Notes under the pieces: generated by a model
Database searches by the model: none
What the model was told of the DNA's origin: nothing
Seen by the model: only the letters and a program-made list of their open reading frames with translations
In this document: one piece after another, positions 32,220 through 40,575 of the stretch
Layout: every line of letters starts with the position of its first letter
Numbering within the stretch: the stretch's first letter is position 1
NCBI RefSeq assembly: GCF_050176255.1
Contig: NZ_JBFXIE010000003.1
DNA from: JBFXIE01 sp050176255
GTDB lineage: Bacteria; Pseudomonadota; Gammaproteobacteria; Burkholderiales; Burkholderiaceae_C
Reading direction: 5' to 3' (one strand)
Length of the DNA stretch: 64,000 bases
Position numbers and translations under genes: made by a program

Positions 32220-35063
32220 ATGGCTGCCGCCGATCCATCAATGCCGTTCTCGCCCTGCGATCCAGCAGCAGGGTCATGTACCGACGTATCGGTCGGAATC
32301 CTTCAGTGGATCTTCGGGCCGGTCGTCGAGAAACTGACCCAAGGGGCAAGCCCTGACGCCGTTGATGCCAGTGTCAGCGTGATGGCCTCGATCTTCTCGG
32401 TCTTCAATTCCGGCTTGCTGGTGGTCGCCAGCCTGATCGTCAGCTACGTCGCCGTCATGGGCGTAACCAACACGGCGAACGAGGGCGAGGCGATGGGACG
32501 GAACTGGTCTTCACTCTGGACGCCTGTGCGGATCGTTTCAGGCGGAAGCGTGCTGCTGCCAACCACAAGCGGCTACAGCTTCATTCAGCTCATCGTGATG
32601 ATGTTTGCGTTGTGGGGTGTGGGCTTCGCCAACACCTTGTTCAAGATCGGTACGGAGAACGGGATCATCAACGGGGCACTCACTGCGACCAGTGCTCAGA
32701 TGGGACTTGGCTCCGGCGCAAAACCGAACCCCAACTATCCGCTCTACGACATCCGCCAGTTCGCACAGGAATACCTGGCCGTGGCGTGGTGCAAGCGTAC
32801 CGTGAACGCCTCATTCTATGGCTTCGGCGGCGGCACGCCGAACGTCAGCGCAGCCGGAACACCTGACCAGACCATCGCCGAAGGCGGCAGCAAGAAGGCG
32901 ATGATCTATCAGGCGAGGGATCGAAATGCCGTCACCAATCTGGGTGGCGGTGTGCCGCTTTGCGGCTCGGTGAAGGTCTATAGCTATTCAGCTCCGGCTG
33001 CCATCGCTGCTGAAACCACTACGTCAGCGGCGTCTATCTTCGATCCAGCCAAGATTCAAGATAACGCCACGGCCATGTCGGCAATCCGTGTCGCCGCACT
33101 GAACGCCAAGGCGACCGCTGTCAACAAGGTGATGGCCGACATCGAGCAGTGGGTTGGCGAATGGCCCGCCACCATCAACGAATCCGGCTGGGAGAACGTC
33201 ACGAGCGACCGTTTCAACCAGATCGTCAATCAAGCCCAGAGCACTCTGACCGCAAGCCTGACCGCTCAGATTGCAGCCGACACCACGCTGCAACAGATCA
33301 TGCAGAAGTACGTCACCGACATCACCAAGGATGGCTGGGCAATGGCAGGCGGCTTCTATCAGCGCCTCGGCGGCATCAAGGAAGAGCTGGGCCGCATCTA
33401 CGCCGAAAACGTCGCACAGGCCACCGCACCAAACCTCAACACGCTGCCGCAAGGGCCGCATTCATCGCTGGCTGCCAACAGCTATACCACGGTCTACAAC
33501 ACCATCATCAGCAAGTCACTGACCGGGGGAAGCTACACCACGCCCGATACCCCTCGGGCTGCCGATCTCAAGTCGAACCTGATCCCATCTTCCCTCGACG
33601 ATCTCAGCATCGACACATTGGGCAGCCGGGGTGACAGCTTCATGAGCGGTTTCGTGCAGTGGGGCATGGAGCGCGTGACCAGCACCATGATCGGCACCGA
33701 TGGCGACGTGGACGCCATTGCTCGCATCAAAACCACTGGTGATGTGCTCGCGCTGCTGCAATCGACGGGTTTTGCCGCCGACCGGCTGATCCACACCTCG
33801 CTTTCTGGCCTGAAAGCCGCAGCAGCAGCGGTGGGTAGCGTCAGTTTCATGGGCAACAAGGTCGATGCCACCCCGTTGGCCGACACCTTCCTGAACTGGG
33901 TGATTTACAACTTCCTGACCCCGCTGGCCGAAGTCACAACGTGGCTCGGGCGGCTCGCGTTCTATTTCGGCGTGTTCCTGCCGAGCCTGCCGTACACCAT
34001 CTTCATGGTCGCGTTTGTTGGCTGGCTGATGGCGGTGCTCCAGTCGATCATCGCCGCGCCCCTGTGGGCGGTCATGCACATGACGCCCGACCGCACCTTC
34101 GTTGGGAGCCAGACGCAAGGCTACCTGCTCCTGCTGTCGCTCTTCGTCCGTCCGGCACTCATCATCACCGGGCTGTTCGCCGCGATGATGGTGGCCAATC
34201 CCGTGGTTGGGTACATCAGCAAGGCGTTCTGGGCGATGTATCACGCCAACGTCACCTCAGCGGAATCCCTGGGCTGGTTCATCGAGTTTCTCCAGTGGAA
34301 AAACTGGCTGATCGTGTACGGGTTCGTTCTGCTGCCCGTGATGTACATGATCTTCGGGCTGTCGCAGAGCTTGCCGGACACCGTGCTGCGCTGGATCGGC
34401 GCTGGCATCAGCTCGATGGGCGAAACCCAAGCTACCGAGCAGATGCGCGGGCAGTCGGAAAAATACGGCCCCAGTGCGTTACAGGGCGGGGCTACTCCCC
34501 CGGGCAAGGGCGGCACAGGTGGCAGCAACCGCCTGAACGGCGACTCTGGAGGCGCTGGCAGTCTCAGCGGGCCAAGCGGCCCCTCGGGCGGCGGCGGCGG
34601 TGGCCGCAGCAGCGGCCGCAACCATCCCCGCCTGCTCAATGCCAACAGCCAAGGCGTGGCACCCCAGCAGCACGACACCCCGCCCACGTCCGCATCGACC
34701 AGCACAGCAGCGGCCATCGGCCCGGCTCGCAGCAGCAGCGCCGTGTCCAGTTCGGTCAATACGGGATCGCAAGGCGTTGTCGGCAGCCGCTGGGCCAGCA
34801 ATGACATTACCGACGGAGAGTTCACCGAATTGAAAGATACCGCGCCGCGCAGCAAGAGCAGCGCCGACAAGGGCACCGGCAATGCCGTGCTGGCCCTTGG
34901 CAGCGCGGGCGTTATCAGCGGGTTTTCTGCCGACGACGACAACGGCTCCGGGGCCATCAATACCGAGTATGACAGCCGCTACAGCTACACCCCTCCGACT
35001 GCTGACGGCTCAAGCGTCATCAACCACGGAGAGACCACCGCAAACGGAGGACAACCGGCATGA
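32220..35063 (+). CDS. traY: DotA/TraY-family T4SS channel protein
   Basis: A 947-residue polytopic membrane protein of the DotA/TraY family, part of type I (Dot/Icm-like, IncI) secretion systems. Hydrophobic helices cluster near residues 50-130. A large periplasmic loop follows, then helices near residues 550-740. The family region LPSLPYTIFMVAFVGWLMAVLQSIIAAPLWAVMHMTPD is easily recognised. The last 200 residues are Gly/Ser-rich and disordered. In IncI plasmids TraY forms part of the transfer apparatus and determines sensitivity to ExcA entry exclusion. Here it is not accompanied by the ATPases or core complex, which is unusual. Confidence 0.85.
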   Translation: MAAADPSMPFSPCDPAAGSCTDVSVGILQWIFGPVVEKLTQGASPDAVDASVSVMASIFSVFNSGLLVVASLIVSYVAVMGVTNTANEGEAMGRNWSSLWTPVRIVSGGSVLLPTTSGYSFIQLIVMMFALWGVGFANTLFKIGTENGIINGALTATSAQMGLGSGAKPNPNYPLYDIRQFAQEYLAVAWCKRTVNASFYGFGGGTPNVSAAGTPDQTIAEGGSKKAMIYQARDRNAVTNLGGGVPLCGSVKVYSYSAPAAIAAETTTSAASIFDPAKIQDNATAMSAIRVAALNAKATAVNKVMADIEQWVGEWPATINESGWENVTSDRFNQIVNQAQSTLTASLTAQIAADTTLQQIMQKYVTDITKDGWAMAGGFYQRLGGIKEELGRIYAENVAQATAPNLNTLPQGPHSSLAANSYTTVYNTIISKSLTGGSYTTPDTPRAADLKSNLIPSSLDDLSIDTLGSRGDSFMSGFVQWGMERVTSTMIGTDGDVDAIARIKTTGDVLALLQSTGFAADRLIHTSLSGLKAAAAAVGSVSFMGNKVDATPLADTFLNWVIYNFLTPLAEVTTWLGRLAFYFGVFLPSLPYTIFMVAFVGWLMAVLQSIIAAPLWAVMHMTPDRTFVGSQTQGYLLLLSLFVRPALIITGLFAAMMVANPVVGYISKAFWAMYHANVTSAESLGWFIEFLQWKNWLIVYGFVLLPVMYMIFGLSQSLPDTVLRWIGAGISSMGETQATEQMRGQSEKYGPSALQGGATPPGKGGTGGSNRLNGDSGGAGSLSGPSGPSGGGGGGRSSGRNHPRLLNANSQGVAPQQHDTPPTSASTSTAAAIGPARSSSAVSSSVNTGSQGVVGSRWASNDITDGEFTELKDTAPRSKSSADKGTGNAVLALGSAGVISGFSADDDNGSGAINTEYDSRYSYTPPTADGSSVINHGETTANGGQPA

Positions 35064-35590
35064 GCTACCAATACGACTACAACGCTGAGGCCACCGGCCA
35101 CGTCATCGGGCTTCGACGTGGATACGAACAGGGACACGCGACAGGCCACGATCACGGCTGGAACGATGCGGTAGCCCAGTGGAATGCACAGATAAAAGAC
35201 CAGTGGGAGCCGCTCGTTGATCGTCTGACTGCTGAGCGAGATGAGGCCATCCGCGCCCGTGATGAACTGCTGGAGCAGGTGCGCCACGCCGGGCAGCAGA
35301 CCAAGAAATGGCACGACGCATTCTATTCGCTGCTCTGCGCCCTCGATAGCGCAATGGGCGTGCTGGAGCACGCACCGCAGGACATGCGCACTCGGATGAT
35401 CCTCGATTACGCCAAACGCGCCGAGTACATGAAAGACAAGGGCTGGATCGACTCGATGCCGCAGGAAAACAGCGTCCTGCGCTCACGTGCCCGCCCAACC
35501 GCTGACCAGCTCCAAGGATGGTGGGATCAAGTCCTCCACCACGCGAAGAAGGCAGCGGAAGCCGACCGCACCCAGTCCCCCAGCCCATAG
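35060..35590 (+). CDS. Unknown coiled-coil protein in transfer block
   Basis: A 176-residue soluble protein whose ATG overlaps the traY stop by 4 bp. The N-terminus is rich in His, Gly and Tyr (HVIGLRRGYEQGHATGHDHGW). A coiled-coil-like stretch (LVDRLTAERDEAIRARDELLEQVRHA) and a Trp-rich end follow. No membrane helix is present. I recognise no family. Position in the traY operon indicates a conjugation-related role, perhaps cytoplasmic support of the channel or regulation. That is inference only. Confidence 0.65.
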   Translation: MSYQYDYNAEATGHVIGLRRGYEQGHATGHDHGWNDAVAQWNAQIKDQWEPLVDRLTAERDEAIRARDELLEQVRHAGQQTKKWHDAFYSLLCALDSAMGVLEHAPQDMRTRMILDYAKRAEYMKDKGWIDSMPQENSVLRSRARPTADQLQGWWDQVLHHAKKAAEADRTQSPSP

Positions 35591-35603
35591 GAAGGAGCCG
35601 CAA

Positions 35604-35744
35604 ATGCCTCATCAAGAAGTTTCGCTCGGTAACGGGCGTGGATTGAAACCCGACGCTGCCGTGATGGCCATTCTGCTGGCTGTCGCTGACACCATTCTGG
35701 CCCAGCGCAAACGCCGCAAACACAGCCGGAGGGCTTTCGCATGA
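35604..35744 (+). CDS. Small 46-residue membrane-associated protein
   Basis: A short frame starting with ATG at 35604 after a very good ribosome site (GGAAGGAG). It encodes a hydrophobic stretch VMAILLAVADTILA followed by a strongly basic end (QRKRRKHSRRAFA). Its stop overlaps the next ATG (35741-35744), so it sits in an unbroken coupled series. It could be a single-pass inner membrane peptide of the transfer apparatus. The evidence is the ribosome site and overlaps rather than homology. Confidence 0.55.
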   Translation: MPHQEVSLGNGRGLKPDAAVMAILLAVADTILAQRKRRKHSRRAFA

Positions 35745-36346
35745 ACCTCAAGAACGGCGCGAAACGCGCAGCCAAATTCACGTTCGTCGAGATGCCGCTT
35801 TCGATCCTCGGATGGCGACAACTCCGGGCGAACAACGGCTACATCCGCGACCTGTGGCGCACGCTGCGCCACCCTCAATGTCCCGAGTGCGGGCGCGGTG
35901 TCATGCACCTGCCCGCCGATGCCCAACCGGACGAAAAGGCGCTTTATCCGTGGGAGTGCTCCGCCAAATGTGGGTTCGGCGTACTGGCACCTCAAGACCC
36001 GACCGAAATTCGGCACATCGTGCAGGCGCGATCGGAGACACGCGGCAAGCAGCGAATGGCGTTTCTCGGCGCCCCTGAGCGCGACAAGCTCATCACCAGC
36101 CATCTGCGCAAGTCCCGCGCCTATTGGGTGGTGGTCGCCCTCGTCTTTTTGATGGCCGCATGGCAACTGGCTATAGGCGCTCCAATGATGGTTGTCCTGA
36201 GCGTGCTGTGCATGTGCCTGCCGTTCTCTGTCCATGCAATCCGCTGGAGCTATCGGGCGTGGCAAGTGCGCTCCGGCACGCTGTTCGTGGAAGGCGCGTT
36301 TGGCCGCTACGTCCGCGACATGCTCTGGGTTCGGGGGATTCAGTGA
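35741..36346 (+). CDS. Zinc-ribbon membrane protein of traY operon
   Basis: A 201-residue protein. A cytoplasmic zinc-ribbon-like cluster is formed by CPECG and CSAKCGF near residues 47-76. Two adjacent transmembrane helices follow (YWVVVALVFLMAAWQLAIG and MMVVLSVLCMCLPFSVHAI) and then a basic C-terminal tail. It overlaps both flanking genes by a few bases. Position directly after traY recalls TraX in IncI systems, but I cannot confirm homology. It is likely an inner membrane accessory of the transfer channel. Confidence 0.65.
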   Translation: MNLKNGAKRAAKFTFVEMPLSILGWRQLRANNGYIRDLWRTLRHPQCPECGRGVMHLPADAQPDEKALYPWECSAKCGFGVLAPQDPTEIRHIVQARSETRGKQRMAFLGAPERDKLITSHLRKSRAYWVVVALVFLMAAWQLAIGAPMMVVLSVLCMCLPFSVHAIRWSYRAWQVRSGTLFVEGAFGRYVRDMLWVRGIQ

Positions 36347-36585
36347 TGGCCCAGATGATTCAATCCATCCTGCTTCGCCTTGGCCGCGAGCGTGTCACCA
36401 ACATCTGCTGCGTGCTCGGGACATGTCTCGCCTTGTTCGTCGAGCGCGATGCGCTGATGAATGGCCCTCCTGCTGCCCAGCTCGGAACGATCACCCTCGC
36501 CATAGCTGTCCCCATCCTCTACCTGACACCGCTTGTTTGGCTCGTTTACCGCTACCTAGTGAGGCCCGGCCATGAACACCGCTGA
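36346..36585 (+). CDS. Small membrane protein (79 residues)
   Basis: A short protein with two hydrophobic segments (NICCVLGTCLALFV and ITLAIAVPILYLTPLVWLVYRYL), so probably a hairpin in the inner membrane. The ATG shares a base with the preceding stop (TGATG). The next frame begins 14 bp before its stop. No family is recognised. Small hydrophobic proteins of this type occur in T4SS operons and in entry-exclusion modules, so an exclusion or channel-accessory role is possible. Confidence 0.6.
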   Translation: MAQMIQSILLRLGRERVTNICCVLGTCLALFVERDALMNGPPAAQLGTITLAIAVPILYLTPLVWLVYRYLVRPGHEHR

Positions 36586-36757
36586 CAGCTACCTCGTACT
36601 GCGTGTCTCGTGGCTGCGCGAGCACGATCAGGTTATTGCCGAGCTGGCCGAGCTGTGGCTCGACCGGCAGGCCAAGCAGCAGCCCGAACCCAAGCCCATG
36701 CGCATCAGGGCACAGCACAACAGCAACATCAGGATCAGGAGCCATGCCCGTGCGTAG
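36572..36757 (+). CDS. Small basic protein (61 residues)
   Basis: A short soluble protein, MNTADSYLVLRVSWL..., with an acidic helical start and a basic, Gln/Arg-rich end. It overlaps the preceding gene by 14 bp and the following gene by 14 bp. Continuous overlap is the main reason to accept it as a gene. No motif is visible and function is unknown. Confidence 0.45.
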   Translation: MNTADSYLVLRVSWLREHDQVIAELAELWLDRQAKQQPEPKPMRIRAQHNSNIRIRSHARA

Positions 36758-37277
36758 CAAGCACCTCATCACAATTGCTGCGGTGGCGTTTTCCAGCATC
36801 GTCTGCGCCCAGATGCCCGTCCCGCTGCTCGACAACGAGCCAGCCGCACCCAACGCAGCACTCTGGGCCGTGGCTGGCCCGATGCTGCAAGCGGCGCTGG
36901 AATGCCGCGAAGACCTGCCTGACCATCCGGCCACCCGCGCCCTGCTGCCGCGCAAACCGGCAGGCGAGGAACAGCACTACCGCCTGACTCCGCCCAGCGG
37001 ATTCAAGGTGTTCGGCCTGCCTGTGGCCGAGATTGAGGTCTGGGTCGATGACGGCGACGGCGAGCTGGGCCACGGCTACACCGCACACATACGGGGCAAA
37101 TCTCTCCCGGAAGTTGCGAAAGCTGCGAAGCTGCGCAAAGGCCGGTCGTTTCCCAACCGCAAAACCATGATGGGCAGCCTGATGGCGGATCAGCCATTTG
37201 GCCCGGAATCGGTGCAACTGACCTGCACCATTGACGGCAGCTACGCCGCCCACGAAAACGAGTACCGGGAGCCATGA
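36744..37277 (+). CDS. Exported protein of transfer block
   Basis: A 177-residue protein with a clear signal peptide (KHLITIAAVAFSSIVCAQ) and no lipobox, so probably periplasmic. The mature part has an acidic, aromatic segment (PVAEIEVWVDDGDGELGHGY) and two well separated cysteines (ALECRED and QLTCTID) that may form a disulfide. AGGAG precedes the ATG. It overlaps the M23 peptidase gene by 4 bp, suggesting the two act together at the cell wall. Not assigned to a family. Confidence 0.65.
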   Translation: MPVRSKHLITIAAVAFSSIVCAQMPVPLLDNEPAAPNAALWAVAGPMLQAALECREDLPDHPATRALLPRKPAGEEQHYRLTPPSGFKVFGLPVAEIEVWVDDGDGELGHGYTAHIRGKSLPEVAKAAKLRKGRSFPNRKTMMGSLMADQPFGPESVQLTCTIDGSYAAHENEYREP

Positions 37278-38401
37278 CCATACGCAACAAGCTGCTTGCT
37301 CTGGCCACACTGGTGGCCGTGACTCCGGCACTGGCCGATACCTGCATGGTGTCGCCAACCGAGAAACAGACCGTCTCCGGGCGCTTCGGCAAGTTCCGGG
37401 GCGGCGGTGCAGGGAACTTCGGTAGCGCGAACCAGAAGCCGCACATGCACGATGGTCTGGACTTCTCGACCAGCGGGGCATCACAGCCTCTGTACGCCAC
37501 CACGGACGGCAAGATCACCTTCATCGGCAACCGGCGCTCGGCAGGCAACGCGATCCTCATCGAGCGCAGCAATGGCGACGTGGTGGCGTACTACCACATG
37601 AGCGGTTTTGCCACCGGCTTGAAACAGGGCATGGAGGTCAAAGCCGGGCAGTACATTGGCTTGTCCGGCAACACACCCAGCGACGCGATGGTGAAGCACC
37701 TGCACTTCACATACGGCACAGCGCAGAAAGATGAGGCCCGCGCCAAGGCTTTCACCCAGAGTGCATCGAAAGGCACCTTCAACCCCGGCCAACTCCCGTC
37801 CGCCTTCAATCAGCAGCAAGGTATCGGCTGGAAGACCGATCCGGCCCCGTATTTCTGTGCGACTTTCCCGATCCAAGACGGCAATCCGCAGCACTACCCG
37901 ATTCTGGGCAAGGACACCAAAGAACAGCACGCGATCCTCTTTGGCAACGTCCCACCGGGCGGCGTGGCCCCGAACGTCAAGTTCGAGCCAGCACAAGTCG
38001 CGGCGGCGAATGCGGACGCGGCGCTGGCCGCCGCCGAGGGCAAGTCTCCCGCCGAGTGGCTGTCGGACAAGGACGGCTACGGCACGCTGCCGACCGCGCC
38101 GATTGGCGGCTACGACACGATGTCCACTCACGAAATGCTGCTGACCGAGGCGGGGCGTCGGTTCAGCGACGCCGAATGGAACAACAACATCACCAAGGTA
38201 TCCAGCCGGGCGCTCTGGGTAGATTTCAACCGCGCAGTAGGGGTCAGCAACTACATGGCCGAAGCGATCTATCGGAAAAAGGAGCGCGTCGAAGCCCTGC
38301 TGGCTATCTACACGTCACAGAAGACCGAGCGGCTGCACAAGCAGACTGCCGCAGCACATGATCGGGCGCAACGCGGTGACGTTTCGCTCAGCATCCAATA
38401 G
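37274..38401 (+). CDS. Exported M23-family peptidoglycan peptidase
   Basis: A 375-residue exported LytM/M23 metallopeptidase. It has a signal peptide ending near PALADTC. The catalytic domain carries HDGLDF (first zinc His and Asp) and KHLHF (His pair), so the zinc site is intact. A C-terminal helical region of about 180 residues follows. In conjugation clusters such enzymes open the peptidoglycan for assembly of the transfer channel, taking the role of VirB1-like transglycosylases. The gene is coupled to the upstream exported protein by a 4-bp overlap. Confidence 0.85.
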   Translation: MTIRNKLLALATLVAVTPALADTCMVSPTEKQTVSGRFGKFRGGGAGNFGSANQKPHMHDGLDFSTSGASQPLYATTDGKITFIGNRRSAGNAILIERSNGDVVAYYHMSGFATGLKQGMEVKAGQYIGLSGNTPSDAMVKHLHFTYGTAQKDEARAKAFTQSASKGTFNPGQLPSAFNQQQGIGWKTDPAPYFCATFPIQDGNPQHYPILGKDTKEQHAILFGNVPPGGVAPNVKFEPAQVAAANADAALAAAEGKSPAEWLSDKDGYGTLPTAPIGGYDTMSTHEMLLTEAGRRFSDAEWNNNITKVSSRALWVDFNRAVGVSNYMAEAIYRKKERVEALLAIYTSQKTERLHKQTAAAHDRAQRGDVSLSIQ

Positions 38402-38415
38402 TGGAGGAAGGCGAC

Positions 38416-38727
38416 ATGTTTGTGTTTCTGCACCCAAACGTAATGGAACGTCTCTGCATAGAGAAGGATGAACGTCAGAGGTTTGTCCAGGCGATGCGCT
38501 CGTGCCCCGGCGTGATTCTGGAAATGCTGCCGTTCGCGCCCAGAAAACGCAGGCCGGAACCTCGGATCGTTCTGATTCCGTCCAGTTGCCGACGACAGCG
38601 GGAATACCGCCGCGAGGAACTGGTCATCCACTGCGACCGGTTCGATCTCGTCGAGAAAATCACACTGCTGGCGTACATCTCGATGCTCCAGATGCGGATC
38701 GAGCAGGAGGTTATGGAGGGGCAGTAA
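38416..38727 (+). CDS. Unknown 103-residue basic protein
   Basis: The last plus-strand gene of the transfer block. A good ribosome site (GGAGGAAGG) precedes the ATG at 38416. The protein is basic in the middle (PFAPRKRRPEPRIVLIPSSCRRQREYRREE) and helical at the end. It has no membrane segment or known motif. Its position after the M23 gene and before the convergent kfrA operon suggests it belongs to the same transcript as traY. Confidence 0.55.
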   Translation: MFVFLHPNVMERLCIEKDERQRFVQAMRSCPGVILEMLPFAPRKRRPEPRIVLIPSSCRRQREYRREELVIHCDRFDLVEKITLLAYISMLQMRIEQEVMEGQ

Positions 38728-38729
38728 GC

Positions 38730-38951
38730 CTACCCCTGCTGGGCTTTCACGATAGCGGCGGCAGCAACAGCCGCCGCTTCATTGTCGGCAGCCTCACGCG
38801 CCCACCAGGCTGGCTGGGCGGCAGCACTCGACAGCGCCCCGGCTGCCCACATGGCAAGCTCCTTGTCACCCAGATTGATCGCCTGAGTGAATACCGCGCC
38901 AAGCTGCCACAGCTCGTCGGCCAGTTTCTGATATTCGGCAGCGGTCGGCAT
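38730..38951 (-). CDS. Small alanine-rich protein downstream of kfrA
   Basis: 73 residues, MPTAAEYQKLADELWQLG..., helical with an Ala-rich tail. Its ATG overlaps the kfrA-like stop (TGATG arrangement at 38949-38953), so it is translated with it. Similar small genes follow kfrA-like genes on plasmids. Function unknown. It ends 2 bp from the converging 38416-38727 gene. Confidence 0.55.
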   Translation of the reverse strand: MPTAAEYQKLADELWQLGAVFTQAINLGDKELAMWAAGALSSAAAQPAWWAREAADNEAAAVAAAAIVKAQQG

Positions 38952-39589
38952 CACTCACTCCGACCCTTTTTGACCCCCTTCGGCGCAACACCTGCCGCAG
39001 CCAGCCGCTCTTCCAGGCTGGCAAGCTGCCGCTGAACATCGCTAGCCTTGGCAAGTTGGCCTTGCAGGTCGATCACCTGCTGCTCCGCTTTGGCGAGTAC
39101 AGCACGGGCTTCCCGCAGTTCGCCCTCCATGCGTATTGCGTGTTCGGCACGCTCTTCCAGACGGCCAACCTTCAATTCCAGTGCCCGATTTGCCTCGCGC
39201 AGCGCGGCAAGCTCATCGGCACGGGCGGCGTCCTGCGCCTCCAGCCGGGCGATTTCCTCGGTTGCTTCGGCCAGTTCGGCCTTCAATGCGTTCACGCGGG
39301 CCTCTGCGTCCTTGCGCACTGCCTCGGACTCCACCCGCGCCTGCTGGGCTAACTCGGCGTAGATGCTGCGCACGAGGTCTGCCCCGCGTGCCAGCAGGGC
39401 ATCCGGCACTTCTACCGCAACCTCTTCACCTTTCCCGCGCCGGGCCTCCCAGTCGGCCAGCATCGGCTTGAGCGTGGTGAATGACCCGCCGACTCGCTGC
39501 TGGATCAGCCGGAAGGTGGGCTTTCCGCCTGCGGCGACGATGGCATCAGCGGCGGCATCAACCGCCTGTTGAGTGACGACCTGCTGCAT
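38951..39589 (-). CDS. kfrA: KfrA-like DNA-binding coiled-coil protein
   Basis: A 212-residue protein with the KfrA_N DNA-binding domain (residues 1-60: AVDAAADAIVAAGGKPTFRLIQQRVGGSFTTLKPML). A long alpha-helical coiled coil of about 130 residues follows. KfrA proteins of broad-host plasmids repress their own promoter and support stable inheritance by forming filament-like structures. A perfect 10-bp palindrome lies 36 bp upstream of the ATG and is the expected autoregulatory operator. This gene marks the right half of the island as plasmid-derived. Confidence 0.85.
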   Translation of the reverse strand: MQQVVTQQAVDAAADAIVAAGGKPTFRLIQQRVGGSFTTLKPMLADWEARRGKGEEVAVEVPDALLARGADLVRSIYAELAQQARVESEAVRKDAEARVNALKAELAEATEEIARLEAQDAARADELAALREANRALELKVGRLEERAEHAIRMEGELREARAVLAKAEQQVIDLQGQLAKASDVQRQLASLEERLAAAGVAPKGVKKGRSE

Positions 39590-39608
39590 GGCTGCCTCTT
39601 TCCCATCG

Positions 39609-39645
39609 TAACATCATAACGTGTTACGTTATGATAACGTAACGG
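39609..39645. promoter_or_regulatory. Palindromic operator upstream of kfrA
   Basis: GTTACGTTAT (39625-39634) and ATAACGTAAC (39636-39645) form a perfect 10-bp inverted repeat with a one-base centre. A further GTAAC/GTTAC pair lies immediately to the left (from 39609). It sits in the kfrA promoter region, so autorepression is likely. Confidence 0.75.
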
Positions 39646-40358
39646 TGATAAAACACCAAGAGGAAACAGCCTTCGCTCCCGTTGGTCGCTGCGCGTCCGC
39701 CCGTGGACAACCTGCCCGCCCACAGCGCAAGGCTGTGGACGGCCCGCCGCTGGCGGGTACGCAGGTATACCCACCGGCTCCCTTGCTTGGGCTACTCGCA
39801 TTCTTCAAATGCTGGATGGGCTACTTGCTGACGCCGCGCTGCGCTCGTTGTCGGCCAGCCGACAAGCGCGGAAAGCTGCGCATTCCCGCCTTGCCGACCG
39901 GCTCCGCTGGGAAACAGCCAGAAACGGCCCACGGCGAGCCATTCTGCATGGCCTGTGCCAGCATGGCCTCCGCTTAGAAAACGTCATACCGGGCGATTCT
40001 GGGCGCTTCTCGTGGGACTCCAGCGAAGGGGCAGGGTCAAGGGGTTGGTGCGGCCCGCAGACCGCGCAGCGGTCGAGGACACGGCCCCTTGACGCTGAAC
40101 CGCAGCGGACAGCCTGTGCGAGTGGGGCAAGGACGAAGGGCGAAGCCCGCCACGCCTGCTCCCCGAGCCTCACGGCGGCGAGTGGCCCCCGGCAGGGCCG
40201 CCGGAGGCATATTGAAAACAGCCGACGCCAAGTAGCCCCTGTCATTCTTTGAATGACGAGTAGCCGTAAGGAGGCCGGTGGGTAACGGCTTGCCGTTATC
40301 CACGGGCTGACGCGCAGCGACCGGAGGGAGCGAAGGCTGTGGGGAACTCGCTTGCGAG

Positions 40359-40367
40359 TTATCCACA
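40359..40367 (+). promoter_or_regulatory. DnaA box TTATCCACA
   Basis: A perfect consensus DnaA box overlapping the 3' arm of the AACTCG/CGAGTT hairpin (40345-40360). A one-mismatch box, TTATCCACG, occupies 40296-40304 in the same relation to a second hairpin. Confidence 0.75.
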
Positions 40368-40457
40368 GTGCTCTGCTGGTAGAAGAAGAGTAGAAGAAAG
40401 GTAGAAGCGAAAAAATGTTGTTTTTCTTCAATTAAATCAATTGCTTGCAAATGGCGT

Positions 40458-40542
40458 GCGCGATGCTATCCCGATAAAGCGCGATGCCATCCCGATAAAG
40501 CGCGATGCTATCCCGACGAGGGCGCGACGCTATCCCGATGAA
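40458..40542. repeat. Four iterons of the TrfA-type origin
   Basis: Four direct repeats near GCGCGATGCTATCCCGATAAA start at 40458, 40479, 40500 and 40522 (spacings 21, 21 and 22 bp). Units one to three differ at single positions, while unit four is more diverged. Placed beside the trfA gene, they are the expected initiator binding sites. Confidence 0.85.
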
Positions 40543-40575
40543 AAACGTCCCACTTTGTGGGTCGTTGGCGGAACG

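Larger units (their letters stand above)
39646..40575. other. Plasmid-type replication origin region (oriV)
   Basis: About 930 bp without a convincing gene, between kfrA and the trfA stop. From left to right it has GC-rich sequence with inverted repeats (for example GTCATTC/GAATGAC at 40241-40257). Two hairpins with CTTG loops follow, each merging into a DnaA-box-like TTATCCAC (40283-40304 and 40345-40367). An AT-rich stretch (about 40384-40440) and four iterons (40458-40542) complete it. This order is typical of iteron-controlled plasmid origins served by TrfA-like initiators. Confidence 0.75.

Noticed and set aside
32220..38727. Complete conjugation system (ICE)
   Set aside because: No VirB4/TraU/DotB-type ATPase, coupling protein or core-complex gene is visible. 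Only TraY-like, small membrane proteins and an M23 peptidase are present, so the element is called mobilisable.
39809..40252. Possible 147-residue gene in the origin region
   Set aside because: Low-complexity Arg/Ser/Gly composition, no ribosome site or motif, and overlap with several inverted repeats of the origin. Treated as non-coding.
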